Translations under genes and position numbers: made by a program | Shown here: piece by piece, positions 49,221-57,019 of the stretch | Numbering within the stretch: position 1 is the stretch's first letter | How the letters are laid out: each line of letters starts with the position of its first letter | Source: DASZFV01 sp035549075 | Lineage (GTDB): Bacteria; Myxococcota_A; Polyangia; Fen-1088 | Direction: 5' to 3' | Length of the DNA: 64,000 nt | NCBI GenBank assembly: GCA_035549075.1 | Contig: DASZRT010000009.1 | Coordinates: forward strand, 62,001-126,000 | Notes under the pieces: model-generated | Database searches by the model: none | Told to the model about the DNA's origin: nothing | What the model saw: only the letters and a program-made list of their open reading frames with translations

Positions 49221-50210
49221 GTGGGAGTTGTGACCAAGTCCAGACTGAAGAAAGCTTCGAGCGAGCACGCACCTGCGACACGTCGCCCGGCGCGCACGGG
49301 CCGCGCGTGGAGTGAACTGGCCGGGGTGGCCGTCGGATCGTCTCAATGGGAAGCCGCGCGGCTCCCAGGCCTTCCCTGGCGGGAACTGGACGCCGAGAGG
49401 CGTGAGATCGCGACCTACCTAAACATCCAGAGATGGTTCGACCTTCTCCCTCGGGTCGGCGCAGAACCCGTAGCCCTGCCGACGATCGAGCGGGACGGCG
49501 CAGTTCTTTTGCGCGGCACCTTGACGCGAAAGGAACAGGCTCAATTCATCGACGCGGCGTTGCGTTGCCGCAAGGCTGCGACTGCCGCGTTTGCCTTCTC
49601 GATGCGCCGGCCATCTGCCGTCAAGCTGCGGGCGGCGATCATGGACTGTGTCAGTTGGCGATCCGGCCAGCTACAGGAAGCAAGACTGCACCAGCAGGAT
49701 TGTCGAGATCGGCACGGCCAGGTCGTGAACCACGACATGGCGGCATGCATCGATCGCCGCAATGGGCATCGCATCTATCAGCAGGACATTTCGACGTGGA
49801 TATACTGGGGCGGCCTTCGTCTCGCAGATCTGTGCATTCGTGAGGAGGCTAGCGGCGACGCACGGCTCGTCTACTCGGAAGCATCGCCCACCGACGGCGA
49901 GGGCTATTTTTCCAAAGTAGCCGCGAACTACGACCGCATGGCGGAGCTCTTCCGCGATCTCGCCCGCGTCACGGGTGGGCCACGGACAAGCGGGCGCAAA
50001 AAGAAGACGGCGACACGGGACCTTCTCAGGTGGGCTAAAGGCAAGATGACGCAGCACGAACTCGCCGAGTACATCGCGGAGGACTCCCGATCTCGCGAAC
50101 TCAACCTCGACGTGAATGCCGCAGCTCACGGGTTCGACCTTTCATCTCGAGGAGATCGCGTTTCGTATGTGATGCAGCACTTCACGAACGTGCGCACAAC
50201 GCGGCGCTGA
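49221..50210 (+). CDS. Unrecognised cargo protein
   Basis: 329 aa with GTG at 49221 or 49230. A basic N-terminal tail is followed by an alpha/beta region (IERDGAVLLRGTLTRKEQAQ) and a segment with clustered His/Asp/Asn (DCRDRHGQVVNHDMAACIDR) that could be an active site or metal site. Then come a basic linker (GPRTSGRKKKTATRD) and a C-terminal helical domain. Not assigned to a family. It may form an operon with the 47244 gene; the gap is 69 bp. Confidence 0.45.
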   Translation: MGVVTKSRLKKASSEHAPATRRPARTGRAWSELAGVAVGSSQWEAARLPGLPWRELDAERREIATYLNIQRWFDLLPRVGAEPVALPTIERDGAVLLRGTLTRKEQAQFIDAALRCRKAATAAFAFSMRRPSAVKLRAAIMDCVSWRSGQLQEARLHQQDCRDRHGQVVNHDMAACIDRRNGHRIYQQDISTWIYWGGLRLADLCIREEASGDARLVYSEASPTDGEGYFSKVAANYDRMAELFRDLARVTGGPRTSGRKKKTATRDLLRWAKGKMTQHELAEYIAEDSRSRELNLDVNAAAHGFDLSSRGDRVSYVMQHFTNVRTTRR

Positions 50211-50632
50211 TCGCGTCGACTGCGCGAAATCGCTTCAATCTATTCTGCGTTTCGCACGGTGACCGTGCTTTCGCAGCCCGATAACGTCTCGTGTGCGATG
50301 AGGCGCGACAGGGAGCGGCATCGACGACTCACGAACGGCCGTGGATCCGCTGTAACCGCGATCTTGCTCGCGGGATTCTTGGTGATCGTGATGGTCAAGG
50401 GATACGTGCTCCATCTTGCTTGGAACAGCTTCAGGTTGGACCTGGCTCCAGCAGCTTCCAGTGCCGGGCGCGGCGCGAAATGAACTGCAGCGGTACCGGT
50501 GCCGCGCGCTCCGCCAAGAGGAGGTGATTTGGAACGGGCTTGAGAAGCGATCGCGGTGCTCGGCCCTTGCATTTGAAAGGGACCTTCCATATGCTCTGTA
50601 TTGCATCGAACATCGACTAGCCAGAGGGCTAC
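50211..50632. other. Intergenic stretch with a possible small membrane-protein gene
   Basis: Between the 49221 gene and the RHH regulator. A plus-strand ORF, ATG at 50298 to stop 50483 (61 aa), has a basic start (MRRDRERHRRLTNGRGS) and one strong hydrophobic span (AVTAILLAGFLVIVMVKGYV). It may be a real small gene but has no clear ribosome site. The rest presumably holds the promoter of the 50633 gene. Nothing else is seen. Confidence 0.3.
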
Positions 50633-51034
50633 ATGGAACCTGACACGAACAATCGGGGCAGGCAGTTCAACTTTCGGCTCTCCGACAGCGAGAACGGTGC
50701 TCTGTCCCGCCTTGCCGTCGAAAACGGGGTGACGCCATCGGAGTACCTGCGGCACCTCATTCGGCGTGCTGCTGCGGATTCGAGGACTCGACGCATGAGT
50801 CCCTTACATCTCGATATTCTTACGGCCATGGCCGACCATCCCAAGACCACGGTGAGCGTCATCGATTTGCTGAACCAGGTCCCGGCAAGGAGTGACGATG
50901 GTCAGCTCGGCAATCGGATCTCGATCGCCCTAGCGGACCTGGAGGAGCGTGGCCATGTCGTCCGCGCGGCCATCCCTGGTCGCAGCTATACGATCTCCGC
51001 TTCTGGCATCGACGTCGCGAAGGAACGTCGCTAA
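50633..51034 (+). CDS. RHH plus winged-helix regulator
   Basis: 133 aa, ATG at 50633. Residues 10-45 form a ribbon-helix-helix (RQFNFRLSDSENGALSRLAV followed by GVTPSEYLRHLIRRAA). The C-terminal half is winged-helix-like (LHLDILTAMADHP, RISIALADLEERGHVVRAAI, RSYTISASGIDVAKE). The stop abuts the next ATG, so the two genes form one unit, and the regulator probably controls it. Confidence 0.62.
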   Translation: MEPDTNNRGRQFNFRLSDSENGALSRLAVENGVTPSEYLRHLIRRAAADSRTRRMSPLHLDILTAMADHPKTTVSVIDLLNQVPARSDDGQLGNRISIALADLEERGHVVRAAIPGRSYTISASGIDVAKERR

Positions 51035-51943
51035 ATGGCTTGGGCATTCTCTGATGGTATCGACGTCGCGGAGGTGACGAAGGACGTCTCCTTCGGTCCA
51101 GGCGAAGGGACCTTCGGACGGTTCCTGATCACGATGACGGCGAACGTGAACTCGTTCTACGAGCCGGATCCGGAGAAGAAATGGCAGATAAGACCCCTCT
51201 TCGCTGACGTTCGTCTTGTAAAGAACCACGACGTCAATCGGCGACAGATGTGGGGAACGTTCCAGACTCACGGGAGCTACGTGGTTCCATCGGGGACTGA
51301 CGCGCGAAGACCCAACACGCACCAAGTGCTCTTTGCTCGTGCGTTCGACCCAGTGGAAATCGCCGCGATGGAAGAGTGGCGTGATGGCAGCGATCTCGAT
51401 GTCCACGTGATCGTCCATGGCTTTGGCCACAAGGGGAACGAGATCGCTCATCGCTACTTCAACGAGGCGCAGGCCAGGATCTTCAGCAGCCAGTGGGAGG
51501 GACTGCTCAAGGACATCAAGTTTCACGAATACGTCAACGTACGCATACCCGTCACGTCGGGCCGAGTCGCCGCAGCCGCCGTTAGACTTCGCGAAGCTCA
51601 GGAAAAGCTCGACGCGGGCGACCATGTGAACGTTGTCCACACGTGTCGAAAGGCCCTGGAGGCACTGGGGCAGGCCGGATTTGGCCGACGCACACCGAAG
51701 GACATCAACGGCTGGATTCGAACTAAGCGTGACGAGGAGGAGCAGTACACGCTTGAGGATCGGACGGCCGTACTACAGGCGGCGGCGCGTGTCCTTTGCA
51801 ATCTCGGCTCTCACGAAGCCAAGGAGGCCGCCCGAATTCAGCGATTCGACGCAGAACTCATGCTCGCGGTCACCGCCGGTATCATCCGAGCGGCGCCCTA
51901 CCGACTTGCGTCTGCCGAAGCGATCCCAGACGACGAGCCATGA
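51035..51943 (+). CDS. Unrecognised protein with HEPN-like C-terminus
   Basis: 302 aa, ATG at 51035 directly after the regulator's TAA. N-terminal 170 residues: beta-rich, unknown (LFARAFDPVEIAAMEEWRDG). C-terminal 120 residues: a helical bundle with HVNVVHTCRKALEALGQAGF and LGSHEAKEAARIQRFDAELM, like HEPN-type or abortive-infection C-terminal bundles. The pairing with an adjacent regulator suggests a defence or toxin unit, but no catalytic R-x4-6-H motif is clear. Confidence 0.5.
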   Translation: MAWAFSDGIDVAEVTKDVSFGPGEGTFGRFLITMTANVNSFYEPDPEKKWQIRPLFADVRLVKNHDVNRRQMWGTFQTHGSYVVPSGTDARRPNTHQVLFARAFDPVEIAAMEEWRDGSDLDVHVIVHGFGHKGNEIAHRYFNEAQARIFSSQWEGLLKDIKFHEYVNVRIPVTSGRVAAAAVRLREAQEKLDAGDHVNVVHTCRKALEALGQAGFGRRTPKDINGWIRTKRDEEEQYTLEDRTAVLQAAARVLCNLGSHEAKEAARIQRFDAELMLAVTAGIIRAAPYRLASAEAIPDDEP

Positions 51944-52109
51944 CCTAACCTTCACCCGGTCGGGGTCAGCTGGCACTCTTCGAGATCTACCCACCACCCT
52001 CCGGACGGCTCAAATCTAACGCACGACTTCGCGGGGGGCGCGGGCGCATCCATACACGTTGCGAATGGTGCCTTGCGGTGCGTGGACGGACAGAGATAGA
52101 GATCGTGGC

Positions 52110-53198
52110 ATGACGATCTCCGCAGCGTGGCGCGACGGAGAGAATGTCTTCGTCGTAGCCGACAGCCTGTTGACCTACGCCGGGACCGGCACCGTGCCGA
52201 TGCTTCGTCCGGACTCGACGTTTCTTGAATCGTCGAGCCAGAATGCAGACAGGCGCAGTCATGAAACCGGCTGCAAGGTGTTCAACCTGGGCTCTGGCGT
52301 CATTGCGAGCTACGCGGGCGCTTCATCCGCGGCGGTCGGTTCGCTGAAGCAGATTCGCGCTTGGCTGGACGCCGGTGAAAGTCTCCGGTCGATCATGCGC
52401 AGCGTCGCCTCGGGCAGCGACCGACAGGACTTTCGCATCCTGCTTGGTGGCGGACCCAAGGGCGACCCGCAGCTCTATTGCCTAAGTTCCGACGGCAGTT
52501 GGCAGGAGATTTATGAGGATCGAGTTCCTGTCGTTTTGGGAAGCCTCCCCGACGAGGGGAAGGAGTTCGTCCGGCGCACGGTCTTGACTGGATACGCCCT
52601 GCCGCCGCTCTGCGCCGACCCTGACTACCTCATGGCTACCGTACTGATGAATCTGCAAGCGCTTGGGCGACGCGTTGACCTCACCCAAGATAAGGCTGGC
52701 GGCGCATTTTTCGGCATGCGCTCTGAGGCAGGGTGCGTCTACTCCCAACGAGACATTCTGTACGTCGCATTTTCAAAAAGTGAGCTTGCCGCAAACCGGG
52801 GCATTGAATTAGCCCTCGTCGGGATTCGCGACGAGGCCTTGATGGCTTGGCCTTTGGATCGGAACATCGCGATTTTCACATCCGATGTAACTCCCAAGAC
52901 GGATGCGCAGATCGAACAGATCGTGCGCGAAAGCGATCTGCCCCTCGAAGCCCCGCCGTTCATCTGCCTTCTCGAGAAGCGTGTCGGCGCGCTGATCGGC
53001 ATTGATTGTCGGAAGGCACCACCAGCCAAGTTCGTCACTTTGAAATTCTCAGAGGCTGGCTACCAGGTGACATTTCTCCCGGACGTGATGGGCTACGTGA
53101 ATCGAATTCCCGACCCGACGCCCGAGCTTCCGTCGGTGGTATTGCAGTCCTTCTTGGTCGAACCAAATGCTCCAAACACGGCGCCCGAACCAACCTGA
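52110..53198 (+). CDS. Proteasome-beta-like Ntn hydrolase
   Basis: 362 aa from the ATG at 52110; an upstream ATG at 52059 would hide the N-terminal Thr and is rejected for that reason. After Met, MTISAAWRDGENVFVVADSL places Thr at position 1 of the mature protein and Asp at 17, as in proteasome beta subunits, and GCKVFNLGSGVIASYAG supplies a Lys and the Gly-rich strand like the K33 region. A 120-residue C-terminal extension is unrecognised. Such Ntn hydrolases are self-processed peptidases or amidases; role here unknown. Confidence 0.6.
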   Translation: MTISAAWRDGENVFVVADSLLTYAGTGTVPMLRPDSTFLESSSQNADRRSHETGCKVFNLGSGVIASYAGASSAAVGSLKQIRAWLDAGESLRSIMRSVASGSDRQDFRILLGGGPKGDPQLYCLSSDGSWQEIYEDRVPVVLGSLPDEGKEFVRRTVLTGYALPPLCADPDYLMATVLMNLQALGRRVDLTQDKAGGAFFGMRSEAGCVYSQRDILYVAFSKSELAANRGIELALVGIRDEALMAWPLDRNIAIFTSDVTPKTDAQIEQIVRESDLPLEAPPFICLLEKRVGALIGIDCRKAPPAKFVTLKFSEAGYQVTFLPDVMGYVNRIPDPTPELPSVVLQSFLVEPNAPNTAPEPT

Positions 53199-53969
53199 GC
53201 AAGGTCCGCAGGTACGTCGGATTGGAACGGCAAGATAAAGGGCCGGAGCTCACGACGCCCTAAGCGGGCGCGCTCGCTGGGAAAAATGTAGAGGCGCGCT
53301 ACGCGCCGGCGGTATACGAGCACGTCAAAACCTCGATGGATCCTCAGGTTTTCCTGATACCAGCACGAAACTTCGGCACCAGTCCTCGACGGAGATCGCT
53401 ATCCGGACCGTCGCGCTGGCTACCTGACGACGGTGCCGCTCAGGTTGGCCCGGCGCCGAGTGAACGAGGCCTGAGAAATAGGCCGCAATTGCCGTCGTGC
53501 AAGCTGAGATCGTGACAGTCGGAGCAATCGCGCGGCCTGATAGGTAGGGCGCTTCGGGCGTCTGGAAATTGGACCGCCGAGACGTTGCCCGCGGCTGCCC
53601 GCAGTTGCCCGCGTGCGCCCGCGGGCAGATTCCACCCGCACCGCCGCGTCGTAAATGCGCGAAGCCACACGATCGCTAACCCGGCATCCCCATTGCGAGG
53701 TCTTCGGGACGGACGGGAGGACGAACGACCGCGTGAAGACCTCGACGACATCGCTGAGCCAATCATCTGATGCCGATCCACACGCCGATGCGGCGACGCC
53801 GCAACCCGGCAGCGGCTTGCCCGAGGGGACGCTACGTGGGCGCTGGTGATTCGAACTCTGATTCCAGCGAGCCGCCGGGCGGCCGCGCGGCAACGTTCGC
53901 GCCGTTCATTGCGACAACGTCATGTGGGGCCGCCGAGACAGAAGGGGCCCCGCACCGAGGACCATCAGC
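53199..53969. other. Noncoding stretch with candidate oriT or iterons
   Basis: 770 bp with no convincing gene between the Ntn hydrolase and the mobilization genes. TGCCCGC occurs at 53586-53592, 53596-53602 and 53606-53612, exactly 10 bp apart, followed by an inverted copy. TGCCCGCG (53606-53613) and CGCGGGCA (53620-53627) form a hairpin with a 6-nt loop. Direct repeats plus a hairpin 340 bp upstream of a relaxase operon suit an oriT or replication origin (inference). A shorter GCGCGC-rich palindrome is near 53293-53308. Confidence 0.45.
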
Positions 53970-54407
53970 ATGAGACGCCGCGTCCGAATTCAGCCCTACG
54001 TGCCGCGCGACCTGCAACAGAAGCTCCGTAGCTGGGCCGCTGCGCAGAACCTCACGGAGAGTGCGGTCACGGAGGCCGCGCTGTCCGCGTACCTCGACGA
54101 CAGGCGCACGGACGAGGACGTAGTCGCCCGCCGCCTCGATCTCGTCAGCCAGGCCGTCGCGCGTCTTCAGAGTGACGTCGATGTGCTGGCAGACGCCTTC
54201 GGAGGGTACGTCCGTCGCCTGTTCCTCGTCGCGCTCACCAAGGCGGGTCCAGACCAGAACCGCCTGGCCGAGGAGGCCTACCAGACATTCCTGCGGGGAA
54301 TTCTAGACGACAGCGGGGTCGCCGGGCGCTTCATCGGCAACGTACGACGCGCTCGAGCTCGGCCTATCCCGCCGCGGCCCGGCGCACCGCCCACCGGAGG
54401 GCGGTAG
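53970..54407 (+). CDS. Relaxosome accessory RHH-like protein
   Basis: 145 aa from the ATG at 53970. The N-terminus RRRVRIQPYVPRDLQQKLRS followed by WAAAQNLTESAVTEAALSAY fits a ribbon-helix-helix DNA-binding domain of the kind that precedes VirD2-type relaxases. The rest is helical with a Pro/Arg-rich end. It stops 2 nt before the relaxase gene. Such proteins bind oriT and help the relaxase nick. Confidence 0.65.
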   Translation: MRRRVRIQPYVPRDLQQKLRSWAAAQNLTESAVTEAALSAYLDDRRTDEDVVARRLDLVSQAVARLQSDVDVLADAFGGYVRRLFLVALTKAGPDQNRLAEEAYQTFLRGILDDSGVAGRFIGNVRRARARPIPPRPGAPPTGGR

Positions 54408-54409
54408 GG

Positions 54410-56248
54410 ATGGCGGTCAAGTCGACGAGCGGGACGGACGACCTCGAACGTGAGGACCCCTTTCGGCCGAAGATGGGGCGCCGCAAGGGCCCCGACCGCG
54501 AGCGCGTGCCCAACTTTCGCGCGCAACTCGCCCGCGCCATCGCGAAGCAAGGTGGACCGAAACGTGGCCCCGGGCGCGCGATTTCGAAGCGTGGTCACAT
54601 CGCGGTCCGGCCTCCGCACGCCCTCAGTCGACGATGCGTCATCAAGGCGCGGTACGTCTCGATGAGCGGCAATGGCCGCAAGATCGCCAAGGCCCATCTC
54701 GCGTATCTCGAACGCGACGGCGTGGAGCGCGACGGATCTCCGGGTCGGCTTTATGGCGCGGACCAGACCTTCGATGCGGAGACATTTCGCGCTCCACTCG
54801 ACGGCGAGCCCCGGCAGTTTCGGTTCATCGTTTCGCCCGAGGATGCCCACCTCCTCGACCTTACGGAATTCGCTCGCCAGCTCATGGCGCAGGTAGAGAA
54901 GGACACGGGACGCCGGCTCGACTGGGCGGCGGTCAACCACCACAACACGGACAATCCGCACGTCCATATCGTCGTTCGCGGGCTCGATCGCGACGGCGAC
55001 GAAGTGCGGATCGATGGCCGCTATATCGCTCAGGAAATGCGATGGCGCGCCCAGGAAATCGTCACGCGCGAGCTCGGGCGGCGGCCGGATCCGGAGATTT
55101 CTCTGATACGAAATCCCGAGATCGAGCGCGAGCGGTTCACGCACCTCGACCGGATCATCGAGTCCGCCGCCACGCCGGAGAGGATCGTCTCGCTCGATCG
55201 AATCCTCGCTGAACCAGGTGACGAGGGGCGGGCCTGCGTGGCGCGCCTGTATACGCTCGAGACCCTGGGCCTCGCCAGAAATGGCGGCGCCGGTGCGTGG
55301 CAGCTCGAAACCGAATGGCAGCAGACCCTCAAGGACCTCGGCGAGCGGCAGGACGTCCTTGACCGCCTTCAGCCTCTCGTCGGCAACCGCGCCATCAGTT
55401 TTCGGGTCGTCGACGAGCTGCGCCCCGTTCCTGCGTTCGAGGGTCGCGTCGTCGGAAAAGGTCTCGACGACGAGCTCGGCGGACGCATGTTCGTCGCCAT
55501 TCAGGCGGCTGAAGGCGAGTCCTCATATCTCCGGCTCGCACCACATCTCGCGGAGCCTCTGCGTGAAGGCGACGTCGTTCGCGTGAAATTCGACGCCGAA
55601 CGGTGGCTCAAGCCGGCCGATCGGATTGTCGCGCGCTTCGCCCAAGAAAATGGCGGAATCTACGACCCGGTTCGCCACCGGCAGGAGCTGGAGAACCTCC
55701 AGCTGTCGCGGCCGTCGATCGACGGACCGACGCCCGCGGAGCGTGTCGCCGCGAACGTCCGACGCCTCGAACGTCTGGAGCGGTACCAGCTCGTGACACG
55801 GCTACCCGGTGGGCGCTGGCAGGTTCGGCCCGATTTGCTGAGCCAGCTGGAGGATCGGGAGCACTCGCATCCGCAGCCACGTATGACCGTGGAGCGAATC
55901 GGTCCGGAGCGTGCGACGCCGGCTCGCCTTCCCGACCGACCGGCACCCGCGCAGCCCGCGCCACAGCCGGACTGGACGAAGGAGCGGGCCGCCCTCGGCC
56001 AGGCGTTCGAGAAGGCGGAACGCCTGAAGTTCGTCGCCGATCCGGCGGGCTTCCGCGGGTGGGCTCTCGATTCCGTGACGACGCGGAGCGGGCACGAGCT
56101 GGTGCGCCTCGTGAACTATCAGCGCAACGAATTCACGCTGGTCCCGAAGCCGCCCGACTGGGAGCAGCTACGCGGGAGGACCATCAGCGTCACGGCCAAC
56201 CGCGAGCCGAAGGTCGTGCTGCAGCGCGACCGAGGACTTTCTCGCTGA
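54410..56248 (+). CDS. VirD2-like relaxase (DUF3363-type)
   Basis: 612 aa, ATG at 54410. The relaxase domain (about residues 75-230) has the metal-binding His motif NHHNTDNPHVHIVVRG and RRLDWAAVNHHN. A long C-terminal region typical of DUF3363 relaxases follows (ATPERIVSLDRILAEPGDEG). It would nick oriT covalently through a Tyr and lead single-strand transfer. With no T4SS in the window, the element is mobilizable rather than self-transmissible. Confidence 0.82.
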   Translation: MAVKSTSGTDDLEREDPFRPKMGRRKGPDRERVPNFRAQLARAIAKQGGPKRGPGRAISKRGHIAVRPPHALSRRCVIKARYVSMSGNGRKIAKAHLAYLERDGVERDGSPGRLYGADQTFDAETFRAPLDGEPRQFRFIVSPEDAHLLDLTEFARQLMAQVEKDTGRRLDWAAVNHHNTDNPHVHIVVRGLDRDGDEVRIDGRYIAQEMRWRAQEIVTRELGRRPDPEISLIRNPEIERERFTHLDRIIESAATPERIVSLDRILAEPGDEGRACVARLYTLETLGLARNGGAGAWQLETEWQQTLKDLGERQDVLDRLQPLVGNRAISFRVVDELRPVPAFEGRVVGKGLDDELGGRMFVAIQAAEGESSYLRLAPHLAEPLREGDVVRVKFDAERWLKPADRIVARFAQENGGIYDPVRHRQELENLQLSRPSIDGPTPAERVAANVRRLERLERYQLVTRLPGGRWQVRPDLLSQLEDREHSHPQPRMTVERIGPERATPARLPDRPAPAQPAPQPDWTKERAALGQAFEKAERLKFVADPAGFRGWALDSVTTRSGHELVRLVNYQRNEFTLVPKPPDWEQLRGRTISVTANREPKVVLQRDRGLSR

Positions 56249-56292
56249 GATGAAACGATCGATCCGCGCTCACCACCACAGGAGGCATGCAC

Positions 56293-56688
56293 ATGGAAAA
56301 TGGCAGCAGCAAGCGACGCGTAGGACGCCCAAAGTCTCGTCCCCAGACGGGACCTCTGGTGCTGGAGGGCGGCCAAGCCCGCGTGAAATTGGAGGTCGAG
56401 GTCACCGACTCGACGGCCGACGAGCTCACGGAGTACGTGCGCTGGGTCGAGCTCTCGTCGTCGATCGCGACGAGCGACGCCAAGTCCAAGACGGTCGACT
56501 TCGCGCTGCGCGATCTGTTCCGACACGATCGCCTCTGGAAGGAACACCAGAAGAGCGCAGGCCGGCCCGGAGCGCCGCCAGCCCATGACACGCCGGCCAC
56601 CGCTGTGCCCGCGCCTGCCCCTCTCCCACCGCCGGCTTCCTCGGCGCGTCCCGTCCCGACCCCGACGAAGCCCGAGGGCAATCGCTGA
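56293..56688 (+). CDS. Hypothetical protein between relaxase and HTH B
   Basis: 131 aa; ATG at 56293 follows AGGAGG with good spacing (an ATG at 56287 is too close). A basic N-terminus (SSKRRVGRPKSRP, AT-hook-like GRP core) precedes a short alpha/beta domain and a Pro-rich tail. It overlaps the next gene by a base (TGATG). Possibly DNA-binding. Confidence 0.5.
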   Translation: MENGSSKRRVGRPKSRPQTGPLVLEGGQARVKLEVEVTDSTADELTEYVRWVELSSSIATSDAKSKTVDFALRDLFRHDRLWKEHQKSAGRPGAPPAHDTPATAVPAPAPLPPPASSARPVPTPTKPEGNR

Positions 56689-56999
56689 TGGAGACCGAAT
56701 CGATCGTCGACGACGAGAGCACCACGGTCGTTTTTCTGCGGCCAGGTGCCGAGGCTCACAGACCCGCGACGCGCGCCGGTGGTAGGAGTGGACTGTGGAA
56801 TCCGGCCGACGTGGCCGCGTTCCTCCAGGTCAGTCGATCGTGGGTCTATCAGAAGGCGGAAGCCGGGCTCTTGCCGGTCATCCGTTTGCCGGGCAGCTCG
56901 CTTCTCCGGTTCGAGCCGGAGGCGATCCGAGCGTTCGCCCGAGGTGAGTGGATGCCGGCCAAGCTCCCGGCGGTCCATGCAGTGAAGAAGCGGAAGTAG
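56688..56999 (+). CDS. HTH protein B of element 2, upstream of integrase
   Basis: 103 aa, ATG at 56688. MerR/excisionase-type HTH: LWNPADVAAFLQVSRSWVYQ and RFEPEAIRAFARGEW, clearly related to HTH B of element 1 (LWDANDVARYLRVSRSWVYH). It ends 20 bp before the integrase start. Candidate directionality factor or int regulator. Confidence 0.75.
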   Translation: METESIVDDESTTVVFLRPGAEAHRPATRAGGRSGLWNPADVAAFLQVSRSWVYQKAEAGLLPVIRLPGSSLLRFEPEAIRAFARGEWMPAKLPAVHAVKKRK

Positions 57000-57019
57000 C
57001 AGGTGCAGCGGAGGACGAG

